This document shows positions 35,497-49,000 of a DNA stretch of 64,000 nucleotides, one piece after another. Source of the DNA: Dimorphilus gyrociliatus (taxonomy: Eukaryota; Annelida; Polychaeta; Dinophilidae); NCBI GenBank assembly GCA_904063045.1, contig CAJFCJ010000024.1:1037112-1101111 (forward strand). Reading direction: 5' to 3'. A program made the position numbers and the translations under genes. Under the pieces are notes generated by a model. The model was not told where the DNA came from. It saw only the letters and a program-made list of their open reading frames with translations, and did no database searches. Every line of letters starts with the position of its first letter. Position 1 is the first letter of the stretch.

Positions 35497-36801
35497 TTTA
35501 AATATATGATAATACTGGTTGTTATTAATTATAACAATTAGTTGATTTCTAGACTTGGAAGAAGACTCTGTTTCATGAATCGTTCTAAATTTGAAGTTTA
35601 CTATGTTGTATATAATCCTGAAAACATAAATATATATATACAGTATGTATATTGTACATAATAGACATGTATATGTAAATGTGAGAGTGTTTGTACAATA
35701 TATTGTTTGTACATGTTGTCTTCACTCTTTCTCTCGCTATATCTCTCTCTCTCTCTCTCTCTCTCTGTAAATATATATCTATGAATATGAACAAATCATC
35801 TTTTTCATTCCTGAGTAATATATAATTATTTACAAAATATTAATGATAAACATCTGCTTCGAATGTTTCTTCATTTCCGTTTAAAACTATAAGGGAAAAA
35901 AAGTGCAAACAGATTTCACTAATTAATTCAACTACTTTCAATTTCATTTTAATTAACTTACTTTCAACTTAATTAACCATTTGTATTCATATACTCACTA
36001 TATGCAATATAATATAAAACCTACATATCTAAATGTACTATAGTCTTTTACTATTACTGCTATAAATGAATGACTGAATGACTGAACGAACGAATAAATG
36101 AATGAACAAATTTCATTCTATGTGTTTAATCATGTGTTTTAATTAGGCTTTGCCTATTCTATTAAATAACAAGGTTGTAAAATTGTTATCTCGATAAAAG
36201 TGCCATCTATAGCACTCATTCTACATAAAGGCTTGTAGATTAACTGTAGCTTTACCTTGGTTCATTTAAATATTGATATCGGCAATGAAAAGTTGTTTTG
36301 TGGTTTAAGAATAAATCGGGCATTGACTCTAACCTTTCGTCTAGACGATGTTTTCATTTTTCCATTAACAGAAGCTCTGGACGGGAAACCTTAGCAAAGT
36401 TAATCGTTGGCAAAAATTAACAGACTGTGTGACCCATTTAAGCAGATCGCTTATAATTTATTGTCTTTTAATTCCAATAGGAAATTAATGGCAATTTCAA
36501 GGTTTTTTCTCTTCCATACTAAAAGAGCCTTTAAAATATTATATATTATATATTTCTATGATGGTTGTATAAAGACAAAGTAATAAAATATTTATAAGCT
36601 AACTATACCATTCAGCAAAGAGTTTTTATAAATATCGCTTTATTAGTATTATATAACATCTAATTTAATTAAACGTTGACTAACTGTGTATTAGAATTAA
36701 TAAAAAGAAATTTCTTTCTCCAGTTTTTTTTCTTTTTTCCTTTCACTTAAAAACTTTTAGGATAGAAATCTAATTATTATTTATAAAGTTCTTTATTAAA
36801 C

Positions 36802-36847
36802 TGAAGAAGGAGAAGAAGAAGGAGAAGAAGAAGAAGAAGAAGAAGAA
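36802..36847. repeat. (GAA/GGA)n trinucleotide repeat
   Basis: About 15 GAA units with a few GGA interruptions in non-coding DNA. Confidence 0.85.
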
Positions 36848-37277
36848 AACGAACAAAAGATATGACGGAGTAAATTGTTCAGTTTAAAAAAATATAACAC
36901 CTTTAACAAAGAAAGGAAATGTAGATGAAAAAACTCCTTTTCTACTTTTTTTTTATTTTAAATACAAGCAGAGAGAGAGAGAGAAAACACTTTTTTAGAT
37001 TTTTCTTTTCTTTACGTTCTCTCTTTTTATTTCAACTTTCTTTCTATGAATAGTGAATAGAGGAGGAAAAAGAGGGAAAAAGGAAGAGAGAAATAAAACT
37101 AAAGTAATAAAAGAAATACGTATTACTAATGATATTATTATTATTCATGAATATATACAACCAATTATAAATTATTAACGTATTTAGATCAATTTAATGA
37201 GAAAATTAACTCTTGGAAAGAATAAAGAAAATAGAATTAAATGATCAATATATAAAGAATATCCTGAAATTTTCTCT

Positions 37278-37279
<2 letters not shown>

Positions 37280-37312
<33 letters not shown>
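37280..37312. repeat. (TC)n microsatellite
   Basis: About 16 uninterrupted TC units in intergenic DNA. Confidence 0.9.
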
Positions 37313-37315
<3 letters not shown>

Positions 37316-39239
37316 GAATATCTCTATGTTTACATATATACCGTCCACTACATATAGTTAATTTTTTTCTCTTTATCTAGTATCTTAGTTTAGTAGAAGA
37401 AATAAAAGGAATTAATATATTGTCTACATACGGTATTTACAAATGTCTGTATTTATATTGTATTCCCACTTTATTCACCGTTCCACCTAGTTTATATAAT
37501 AATGAAAGTTATAAACAAGTTTTCAGCGGTTTGCTCCTTTTTCACTCTAGCATGTTCTAGGGCTAAATACATCTTTATCTTACGTATAAGTATTTCCCTT
37601 GTTATGAGAATTTCTATGTTGTTTACTCTCCAAAAGAAAAATGAAACAGGGCTTTATTATCGTACGGACTAAATTCTATCAGATTTGGAATATAATATGT
37701 TATATAATCTCTATCTATTGAGGGGATAGAAAATTCATGAATAATTTTTTCGTTATATATTTTCCTATATTGCTAAAAACAAAGTGTTGGAGAAAGATAG
37801 AAAGAGAGAGAAAGAGAAAAGAGAGAAATGAGTAAAGTTTGCGCACATAAAGTACACGTTACATTTATTAAGAACGGTGAAAAAATCTTAGACATCCAGT
37901 ATTTGTTAATCATCTTTATATACAGTGGAAATAAATTAAATACATTCTAATCTTTGCTGTTATTTTTTTTCTTGTTGTATTAAAAATCCATTAATATCCT
38001 ATTTACTTAATGTGTATAACAGTTTTATTCAGGTTATTGACCTATTAATAATATTGTTTATTTAAGATGTCTCCGAATAAAAATAATCTAAATAAGAAAG
38101 AATAATGAAATTTTCCATTGGAAAGGTGAAAAAGAAACGAAAGCGTAACGATATGCAATATGTGAAACAGTCGTATCAGTTGATTGTTGCCTAAGTAGAT
38201 TGCTAAACGAAGGCTTATAATTCATTACGTAACGTAAATCTCTCTCATACGTTTCTTAGCTGCATAACACATAGCAATTAGAGAGAAAGACAGAAAGAAC
38301 GAATGAATGAAAGATTTAGTAGAGAATTCTTTTAGATGAATAAGCAATAGAAAATTATTAAAAGTCAAGATTAAAATCAAACTTTAAGCCATCTGTTTTC
38401 ATAATATCTTTTCTTATAATATAGTGTTTATATACGTAATCTAGATCTATAAATATTACCTTTTGTTTATCTACGAAAATTATTTAAAGAAAATTCATAT
38501 AAACAAAACAAAAACAAGCTTTACTAAAAAAAAAAGTTGAAAGGGATAAGGGAATTTGTAGATTTTCACCATAAAAAATTCTTTAATATGGTGTTGTAAA
38601 CCATCCAGTGTTTTTTATGATTCTTTCTAATCGTTCCTTGGAAATGGAAAGTTTTAACCAAGTAGTTTTTCGTATAAAGTGTAAAAATTCACAGATTATC
38701 TCTTTACACATAGTGTTTGTACAGTGATTGCATAAAGAAAATAAAAACAACCTCATTTGCATACTAGTTTCAATTTATCTGATAAATTAAAAAGGAAAGA
38801 AACAAAAATATTGCAAAAAAAAAGTCAATTTTTTCTTATTCTTTGGTGCTATGTTTTTCTTGTTTTCATCTTTTCCCGTTTCCCTTAGTGTTTTTCTCTT
38901 TATAGAGCTGTTATATGTGACGTCACAGAAAATTTCTCAGCTAGGGAATGACGTATGTTTTGAAGAGTGGAGTGGAATAATTTCGGACCAGATATAGAAT
39001 ACTCTATATTATCAAGGTGCCCTTTATACAAAAGACATACTCAGACCTAATTTTGAGGGGCAAAACAAACATATTAGGTGAATTTCCATCCTTTGATATG
39101 AAGCAGATAATACGTTTTAAATCTATTTCTTCATTGTTTATTAAGAAATAGAGGAGAAAGCATTTCTAATTAATTATTAACTTATACAAAAAAATGGTAT
39201 TTTTTTCTTTCTTTTTTGTTTTTTAAAGAAAATTACATA

Positions 39240-40423
39240 CAGTCGCGATATTAAGTAATTATAACATCATCTTTATGACCTCATAATTATGAGTAGTATC
39301 ATTGAAAAAAAAGTGGCCTACAAATATTGTTCCCCTGTTCTACAAAGAATTCAGAACATTCAATTTATTTTGGAATAATTAAAAAATGCGTCGCCTATCT
39401 CTTGAAATCCGCAAAAGTATCCTGAATCACCTGGGAATGCCGAAGATAACGATTCGAAGCATAGCAGAAAAATTTAATTGCAGCCCTGCGACAGTGCAGA
39501 ATATAAAGAACAAATATAAAAAATTTGGAACAATAAAAAATTTAAAGAGATCTGGTAGACCACGCAAAATCACTAGGAGGATGGAGTTACAGCTAACAAA
39601 ATCATCAAGATCGAATCCAAAATGGACAGCTAGACAAGTTCTAGAAAATTCAGCTGTTCCAATAAAGATTTCTTTATCAAGCGTAAAAAAAATTCTCTGC
39701 AAATACAAATTAAATGGGAGAATTGCTGCTAAAAAGCCAGCTCTAAATAGTAAACAAATTAAAAAACAAATGCAGTTTTGCAATCAAAAACTGAAATGGA
39801 GCTCAAATATGTGGAGAAAAGTTATATTTAGTGACGAGAGCAAAGTTGAACTCCATCCTCGTCGAAGGGAATATGTGAGGAGGCCAGTTGGTACTAGAAA
39901 TGATCCAAAATACACTACCAAAACTGTGAAGTTTGGTGGTGGTAACAGAAGAAAACTATGCTTAGGCAACCTAAAAATATAAAAGAGCTGTGAGAAATTT
40001 TTAGGGAGGAATTCTTCAAAATTTCTAATTTCGAAATTCAAGCATTATATGCCTCTATTGAAAGAAGGCTAAATGCAACAAAAAAGGCACGGGGTAAGCA
40101 AACAAAATATTAAAACTAATAATTTTGCCATATACAATTGTATACCTATCTGAAAGTGCATAAATAAATTAAAATAAGTACTTTTCATGAACTCGATGGA
40201 TTTGTTATAATTACTTAATAGCGACCTAAATTCATAGTATCCTAAAAAAGAGTGAAAAACTGATTCTTAAAATATAGATATTTATCTGAAATTTTGCATG
40301 ATGTTTCACAAGTCATCTATCCTATAGAAAATTTATTCACAACCATACACTTTGTCTGTAAAACAAAATATTTCGATTTTTAGGCATTTTTACTCTTGTT
40401 ATAATTACTTAATATCGCGACTG
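39240..40423 (+). mobile_element. Internally deleted Tc-type element
   Basis: Perfect 27-bp inverted repeats beginning CAGTCGCGATATTAAGTAAT (39240-39266 and 40397-40423), each flanked by TA. Total length is 1184 bp. A third copy of the right end, missing two bases, lies inside at 40203-40225, about 195 bp from the true end. The transposase frame is truncated, as described separately. The ends differ from those of the Tc1 element at 23942, so this is a different family. Perfect identity of the ends suggests recent movement, probably by transposase supplied in trans. Confidence 0.92.
39386..40112 (+). pseudogene. Tc-family transposase remnant, catalytic core deleted
   Basis: The frame from ATG 39386 has a paired-type HTH (ITIRSIAEKFNCSPATVQNI), a GRPRKI linker, a second HTH and the first catalytic region KVIFSDESKVELHPRR. 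It reaches FGGGN and then runs off-frame to a stop at 39982. Downstream, another frame carries a typical transposase C-terminus (FEIQALYASIERRLNATKKA) ending near 40112. The segment expected between them, with the second Asp and the final acidic residue, is missing. The copy therefore cannot be active itself. Confidence 0.85.
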
Positions 40424-43400
40424 TAGTAATCTTATCGAAACAATTTTAGAATACCTACTTTATACGGAGAAAGCTTTCAAGTATTCGCTGTTTGTGTCCT
40501 ACTTTTTTTAAGTAGACGAAAAGGGGTAGGAGTAGGAGAAGGAAGAGGTGGAGGAATAGTAATAGTAGTAGGAGGAGGTAGCAGTAGTAGAGGAGGTGGA
40601 GGAGGAGAATATTTAATTATCTTGGTTGAATAAATAGAAAATGTATATTTAAAGATTACTTTTAATGGAGTCTAAATATAAATTGGTATATGCAAATTAA
40701 CCTATGTACTATATATCTAGTTTATATGTTTATCTTGCAGAATGCATATATACTTTTATGCATTAAATATCCAGAGATTATATGCAGTAATGTACACGGA
40801 TATACAGTATATAGACATTATACAGATAGACAAATATATACTTTTCACTCTAACTCTTCTTTTATCTTATCAAATAAGAAATTATAATTCTAAACGATAA
40901 ATAAAGAAGGAAGTTGAGGGAAGGGGAAAGGACAAGAGAGAGTGGCAGAGGAAATACGGGATATTATAAAGAGAAAGAGAGCAAAATATTTTTTATAGAA
41001 TCTGCACAATCATAGAGGAAAAACAATCAAATTGATATAAAAGGAAACATGATCAAAGGTTAATGTGGCAGTTGTTGGTGTAAAGTAAGAGTTCTCTATT
41101 TTAATATAGTAGTAGAAATTAAACTTTTGCAGTAAACATTACAAAAACACTAGAAGACGTAGAAAAGCTACCCCTGTAAAAATTTTTAAGACATCGAAGC
41201 AGTAAGAAAGATTAGTTTGAACAAGGGAAATTCAGCAAACGGAAAAGACTAAGTAAAGCTATTGATATTAATTAAAATCGACAAATTATCTTCTATACAA
41301 ATACAGATTTATCTAAATATTCATTTACATAACCACATATATACCATACAATTTTTTTCCTATATTGATATATTTCTTCCAAAGATAGGAGGCAAAAAAA
41401 AAAGAGTAAACTCTATAGGACTAATTTCAAGTCTGCTGCAACAGCAGGTACTGAGAAAGATAATTGACACGGAAGCTGGAAGCAAGCATATAGATTCGAC
41501 TATACTACCATGGTTTTTTTTGTCTCCCTTTACAAGAGCCGCTAAAAGTAAAGCAATTTTATTTAACGGATTTTTATCTTTTCTTTAATTTTTTTTTTTT
41601 AAAAAAGTAAGAGAGTAAAAAAACTTAGGAAATCAATAGGCTCTTTTAAGGATGTAAATTCATTTTTAGTATGTCTCTTGTCAAGAACATGTATTGATTT
41701 ATTAGATTAATGTTTTAGGTAACAGCCTATTATTATTCAAGATGTAAATTAAGCACTTTTCTTTAATATAAAACCTATAAAAATTAAATATGAGTTATTT
41801 AGTAGATAATAGTTCTCTGTCATTCTATATTTATACATTTAGGAGGAGGAAGCTTCTTCATTGAGAAACTGTCCTTCTTGATACCGAATACCTCCTTAAC
41901 TTTCTACTACTATCCTTTATGTATGTTATTAACATTTATTATTCTTAATATAAATAAATATATATATATATGAATATGTACTGTATTATAGTCTTATTTA
42001 TATAAATAATGTAAAGATTTCATTATATCTGAATAAGATATGTATTTCAAATTATTTAAATTCTTTTTGTTATATGAATCAGATGCAAATAGAACTTTAG
42101 TTCATACTAATAGCAATATTATATAAATGTATATATATGCATAAATTCACATACATATACACATATACGTACATCTTTTACCTTTTTCTTACATATCATT
42201 TTTCTTGGTCAAAAAATCAAATACTACATAAACATAGTAAAATATAACAAAGTTTATTACACATTCACTCTTCTACGCAGAATAAATTATCTATTAAATA
42301 TCATATAATTATAATCATAATTATAATATTATTTAATCTGAATGTACAAGATATAAAGAAAGATATATAAAGCCTTAAAGAGTTAAAAAAAGAAAATATG
42401 TGTGTGGCTGACTTTGTTTCCTCTTTCCCTTTTCTTTTACAAAATATACCACTTATTGACTAGAATATGTCATAAACATACTCAAATTAAAAACATTGTT
42501 TACCTGTATTTTGATATGTTAAACGCTTAAGTTATTCATTCTGTTTATAGCTTTATAATGTTATAGGATACTAAGTTTTTGACGCCGTTCCTGATTTTTG
42601 ACGTGTTTTTGGATATGCATAAAAATATAAAAGGTACAAAATAGACAAAATAGAGGAAAGGAAAAGGGTTAAAAAAGAAAATACAGTAATTTTTTTTTAA
42701 AAAAAAACATTTCTTATTTTTTTGAAAATTTTGTTTAATCCTTTTAACACGATAATACTTGCTGTTTTTTTTTGTTATCATTCCATCTGACACTAATGGA
42801 AAACTACACATTCGTATGTACTAGTGATTATTATATATTTATTTTGAATAATTATAATATTAATTCAAACTTGACCCATTATAAAAGCATTATTAAATTT
42901 TCAGAGTAAAATCAAAGGGTACACTGGTTTGAATTATTAATGAGATATCTCATTTTATTAATATACGCACAGTTAAAAAATATATATATATACTTATTAA
43001 TCAGTTTACTTTTCTATCGTCTGTTTATCTATAGCATCAATTTTTTGGATTCTTATCATCTATCTTTAAGTTTTTCACTTTTTCTAATTCTAACTTAAAA
43101 GAAGAAGAGAGTATGATTGATAAGATAAAATAAGAAACAAAATGACAGCAGTATTAGCTATAATAATAGATAACAATATAAAGTATATAAGTTTAATATC
43201 TAGCGACATATAAAATGTAATAAATGTGGTTTGCTTATTTGCCTTTTAAGATGGCTGTAACACCTGATTCCTTACCAATATTGTAATATTGTATCATAAA
43301 ATCTCTATGGATCTAGTCCATTTATAGATCCAAATACAGCTTTCTTTAGTATAATACGGATATAAACTCTTCATAATAAATACATTTCATTTAATATACA

Positions 43401-45961
43401 ATATATATATCGTAATATATACTGCGGAAGTATATATATATATATATGTAATGCTGATTTATCAATGTAGGCCGTTACTTTTACTAGTTCCAGATTTATA
43501 ATGTTTGAATCTTGAAATTAATTGATTAAAAAGTAAAAATTCCCAGAAGTCTCTATGATATATATAAATGTAAAAAAAATTCTATATACTATAATAAAAT
43601 ATACAGAATTAGCTTATACTCTATAAAAAAGACTTATTATAGTGATAATCGTTATATATGTAAAATAATAACGCATAGGACTATACAAGTTTGCATTTTG
43701 AAACCAATGCTAATAGTAAAAAGATATGGGTGAAAGTTTTCATAGTATTCTGAATCAGGCTTTTTAATTAATTACAATGATTAATTTTATTCATTTTGAG
43801 ATTTGAGAAGAAAAAATGTATTTTATGCAACTTTATGAAGTGATTAATGTCCTTTCAAGTTACACATTGCTATTAATTCCTTTTTTATATATAATATACA
43901 TACATATATTTTATTTTTAAAGTCGTTATTAAATTAAAACATACATGATAAATCTTTTTTGTATTATACAGAGATGCTTTTTTGCTGACTCTTCAAGATG
44001 TTAAAAATAAATTAGCCTTGAAATAAATGGGAAGAAGAATTAGTGAGAGGGAGAGAGAGAGAGTATGTAGGTGTGTCTGTGTCTTGAAGAGAAGAGAAGA
44101 GAAGAGGTTTATTGAGTTTGTATTATCTCAATGTAAAATATTTATGAGATGAGAGGAGAATTGATAATTCTTTAATATGCTTTACAGAATTTGTAATAGC
44201 AGAGATTTAAATGAACGAATTAAAGATGGGATGGAGGGAGTAAAATGGAAAAATAAGAGAGAAGGTAGGAAGGTAAAAGCGAAGAGGAAATGAATATCTA
44301 GACTGGGTCAGAAAAAAAATCTCTGCTGCTGAGTCAAGGAAAATATAGATATCTATATAAAAACAAAAACTAGGAAGTTGGTCTTCATCTTCAAAGAAAC
44401 AAAACTGGCTGAAGGCTTCATACATCTTTTTCACTAAAATGATATAACGAAATCTATTGAATAAGACTAGCGTCTAATATAATAAGTGGACTACTGAATA
44501 TCAGCTCATATTTGGCGTCATATTCTTGGTAGACGCCACAATGATCGAGATTTTAAAGTTATCTCGATAATAACGCATTTGACCGTTACCAAATTTTCAT
44601 TCGACTCTATCAGCGTTCCCACCATAAACTTTAAATGTATTCCGTGATGTAAAACAATAGCGGCTCCGATCGAAATATTAGACAAAATGCGGACGAATAT
44701 AGCTGAACTAAAATACAAAAAAGAAATAGAGTTGAAAGGGTACGTTTAAAATAGCTTGAAGCTTCTAAACTCAATCGTACAATCAGCCAAAAATTAGTAA
44801 TACTGAAGCACAGTAAACAACAAGAACCAGAATGTTTTACTACTGTTAGTTAATGAAGAATTCGAGAAAAAAACAGTGCTATTTGACTGATATAATTAAT
44901 TTATTAACGAGAAATATTAAACTGTAACGTTTAAGAAACATGATTGTATTTATTTCATTTAAATCTTTCCATCTTTTATAACTATCCTCTGTTTCTTAAG
45001 AAACGATAATGAATAGGCAAAATGGGCTGATTTCGTTAAATATTCTTGAAAATATCATTAAATATCGTCTGAGTCATTTTAGGTTTTACAATTATTTATT
45101 TTCTTGTGTATTTTTTTATTAATTAGTTAAAAATGTTGTCCGAAATTTGTACTATGCTTATGAATATTAATATAGAGATTAAACAAGGGTATATTAAAAG
45201 GCAAAGATGAAAAGAGAAAGAAGGGAGAGAAAAGACATCTAGTTGGATAAGTAATATAAACAAGAGCCTAAAGGAAATTTCTACCGTCGCACATATTTAG
45301 ACAAAAAAACAAGATTTTTTCCCCTTGAATCTTTACTTTTAACTGTGTTTAGCGTTATTTGACCCTGGAATAAACACTAGCTTTATCCCTTATTTATTTT
45401 CTTCACCTTTTATTTGCCACCCAGTTACCTTTCTTCTTCTTCTCTAACCTTACAAATCATAGTGTATATTCGTCATAAATCAGACTTTTACAGGAATTGT
45501 TGTCGTCATTAGTTTTTTTCCTTATATGATTTCCTCTAAACCAGGTATTGTTGTTATCTTTACCGATAAGTTAATTGACGCCGACTTACGCTTACCTTTG
45601 TTTCCTATTATATATTTATAAAGTAGTATCTTTGAATGTTTCTCTACTTTCGGCTAATATAAAACGCGTCCAGAGAGGGCGTTACGGTGATTTTTGTTTT
45701 ATTTAAAGATCTAAGAGTGAGGAAAGTAACTCTTTTCATTAAAATTAGTAAGGGTTTAAGTTATGCAATAACAATAAAATTAATCAGTACGTATGGAGTT
45801 TTCTTTTCTCCTAATAAAAAACTTAAGAGTACTTAGGACGCAACACACCCGATGTTTCCCAGAGTGGAAGAGGAAAACATGTTTCTGTCCTGCTAAAGGA
45901 AACAAGGATTGTAGTTTAAACCTAGCGCACTGCGCATGCTCAATAGGGCCGCTTCTAGCGG
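40424..45961. other. Gene-poor stretch upstream of the RGK GTPase
   Basis: About 5.5 kb with a purine-rich (GGA/GTA) tract at 40516-40608 and many AT runs. The only coding hint is a 63-codon frame at 44707-44518 (-), preceded by a good acceptor (ttttgtattttag), with GTC/CGC/ATC codons unlike the background. No upstream exon fits its phase. Nothing else is supported. Confidence 0.5.
45931..45941 (+). promoter_or_regulatory. NRF-1-like motif upstream of the RGK gene
   Basis: TGCGCATGCTC lies about 30 bp before the TATA box, in a small CpG-containing patch. It is a one-sided match to the NRF-1 palindrome. Function is inferred from position only. Confidence 0.3.
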
Positions 45962-45968
45962 TATAAAA
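45962..45968 (+). promoter_or_regulatory. TATA box of the RGK GTPase gene
   Basis: TATAAAA flanked by G/C-containing sequence (GCGGTATAAAAGAGACGC), 41-47 bp before the ATG at 46009. It implies a very short 5' UTR of roughly 15-20 nt. Confidence 0.65.
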
Positions 45969-46008
45969 GAGACGCTTGCCATTGCTGTTTTTTTATACAG
46001 CAAAAGTC

Positions 46009-49000
46009 ATGCTAGCCGCCGACTACGATGAATTCGAAGAATATAGAGCTCGCGCTTATAGCGCGTCTTCTAGAAGACCACCTCAACCGATGCCTGATGA
46101 ACTTAGGCCGAGAACAACAAGTATGCCGGCAAAACCTCTTACCTCTAACCGCCAAAAGAAACTGAAAACAGCTTCCAGATCCTCTTCCGGTTACGAGAGC
46201 GGAATTTCAAGTCCGGTTGATGGTAGATCAAGAAGAACTTCAGACAGTACCAAAGAAAGTATACATTACGTTTTGATTGTTGGTGTCAGTGGTGTTGGAA
46301 AGAGTTCACTAATAGAATCGTTTAGGACAATTTGCGGTATGGAAGGTAAGCTCTAAGTAAAAAAAAATTTGATTGCGATTTAATATATATATATATATAT
46401 ATAGTACGAATGTATATATTATTCTCAGAGAGGTAGCATGTCGATATTACTATTAAAATGAGTCGAAAGGAGTATCCTAATAATTTATAGATATATTTTA
46501 TACTTGTAATTTAGATGATGTCTAAAGGTTAAGGCTTTTCCTGTTCATTTGCTCTTCTATAGATATCTTTGAACTCGTCTTCTACCTCCCTTCCATCTTT
46601 TCCTTCTTTCTCTTCTATGTCTCTATTTTTCTTTTTATTAAATATCCCCCTTTTGCTGATGGTTTTTCGTGCTTCTACGTGTTATTCGAATAGTCAAGTG
46701 AGCGTGGGTGTAAAGGTATGAGAATAAATGTTAAATAAGTAATGGCCTATAAATTTTGTGTGAAGAGATGAGTAAAGTTTGCTCTAATTGAATATTTTAT
46801 ATCAATTTCGGTTTGCATGTGCTTTAGGGGCGTAGGAGAATACGATTTTCACCGCCTGTTTATCCTTCATAGTTTACTCTTTCCTCTAGAAAGAAAACAG
46901 ACAAGTAATCAATGTGGAATTTTTCCCTTCTCGTTTATGTATAATAAAGGTTTACAGATGAAATTTCATTTTTTTTGCCCATAATCTCTCTAAGTTATTG
47001 AAGTTGACACGTTGATAATTTCCGAACAAATACTCAATACAGCTATAATCCTTAACAGATAGTATATGGCAGATATATATATAGTGTACATAAATGAATG
47101 AAAATGATGAAAATGTATGATAGAAATAATAGGGAAAGAAAGAGAATTGTGCAGAAAATTTTAAGGCTTAGTATAATATTCTTGACAATACTTAAGCTAT
47201 AAGAGTAAACGACAGCTCTCCGCTTTCTACTTATAGTAGTACTTATTAATGAACAATGAGATTTCTATGTATAGTATATGCTGACATGTGTATGTCTCTA
47301 GTATGTTTTACTTTATGACAGATAGTTAATCTTTGGGACTCGTTATTCGTTTTTTTGTTGTATCGCAATCTAATAGCGATAATCGACAGCATTAAATATG
47401 AATATGACAAGGGTAGTTAAAGTGTATTAAACTCTCACGGTACAGTTAATTTAATCAATATTTCCTCCAATGGGTCATTTTTTACATTCTTAGAATTATT
47501 ATCAACAGATAGACTTTTAATAGCCTCTTCCAAACTGTATATTTGTCTTTCTTTCCTCTCTTCCATTATCCTCTCTATTCTTTTCCCGCTATCAACATTT
47601 AAGAAAGAGAGAAAGCTAGTATAAAAGAATATTAATCTTACAAGAAAAGTCATCTGAGTGAAAAACTCTTTTACCATCGAAAGAGAGTAAAACGTTTGAT
47701 TAACATAAAAGTATATGCTGTTGTGCAAGTAAGTATTACGTCGTTTATGCTACATAAAAAATTGTTCTGAGTCAGAAGATTTATTAAATAGATCTGTCTA
47801 TATTTATAAAGAGAAAAATATAGATTACTATAGAAAATTGAATAGGAAAAGCAAATGTTATACAAGTGAAAAGAGAGAGAAAATAAGTCGAGATAATTAA
47901 ATGAGAATTTATCATATCCACCCACAATCTTTAAAGTGAAATCTAATAATTATTTTTTTTCCCCCTCCGTCCTCTCACCCCTTCTCTCTTACCTCACGTA
48001 AGCAACAGAAAATGATCGACCTATTATAAAAGTGACCTTTAACGGTAAACGAGAAGAAATCATATTCGTTGAGGAGGCAAATGTTGGAGAAGTGGTAAAT
48101 ATTAAACTTTATAATTATTAATCATTTAAAATAGCATGAAATGCGATATACAATTCATATTTTATAGATGAGGTCACTCAACTCATCCATTTATTATTAT
48201 TATTATTACTTTCTCTCTAGAAGTTTCTTATTAACGAACGACCTAGTTTTAATTTTTCATTCTAACCCAGAAATAAATAATGTTTACCCGTTTTCTAGCT
48301 AAATGCTTTTTATCCGATTGATTGAATCAATTAGAAATTACTTAATCAAGTCTGATATTAAGGAGTATTATACCTGCTCGTTAGAAATTGCGTCTAGTTC
48401 CGTTAAGATTTATGTCTCTTTATAGATTACGCACACGCACATACTATAGATATATGTATACGTAATATCTGTATTAGGTCATCTTACTATATAACTTAAA
48501 ATATAAATGACAGCAAATAAAATAAAACAGAGCATATTTAGTAAATCAATTACTTAATTATCGACCGTAATGAGGCGTACTCGATTCTAATAGACTAAAA
48601 TCAATTGATTTAAAACAAATCGTTAACTATACTAGTTCTAGATTTCCTTTTTCACCTTCTTCTTGTCTTTCTTTCTCTTTAAAAATTTAACCTAAAGTAC
48701 GATTAAAATAATAGAAGAGGTGAAGGAATAGAATAAAACCAATATATGATACATAGATAGATAGAAAGGAAGAAATACAGCTGGATGGATACATTGAGAA
48801 AAGTAGGGTAAAGAAGGGAGGAGAAGAAAAGAACAGTGATCGATTTGAAATATGATACTATTTTCTATCAGTTATCTCAAAAGAAGAAGAAAAACGAAAT
48901 ATAAGAATAAATACAATAGAATCCTTTAGTCGAAACAGATTAATAGAGAATTTAGTATACTATTGTAAATGAAAGTAATCTCCGTGTTCCAATATCACTA

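Larger units (their letters stand above)
35497..39239. other. Gene-poor stretch downstream of the receptor cyclase
   Basis: No exon is supported on either strand. Simple repeats are common: (CT)n at 35745-35766, (GAA)n at 36802-36847 and (TC)n at 37280-37312. A perfect CRE palindrome TGACGTCA lies at 38918-38925, with a half-site about 30 bp downstream. Confidence 0.5.
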
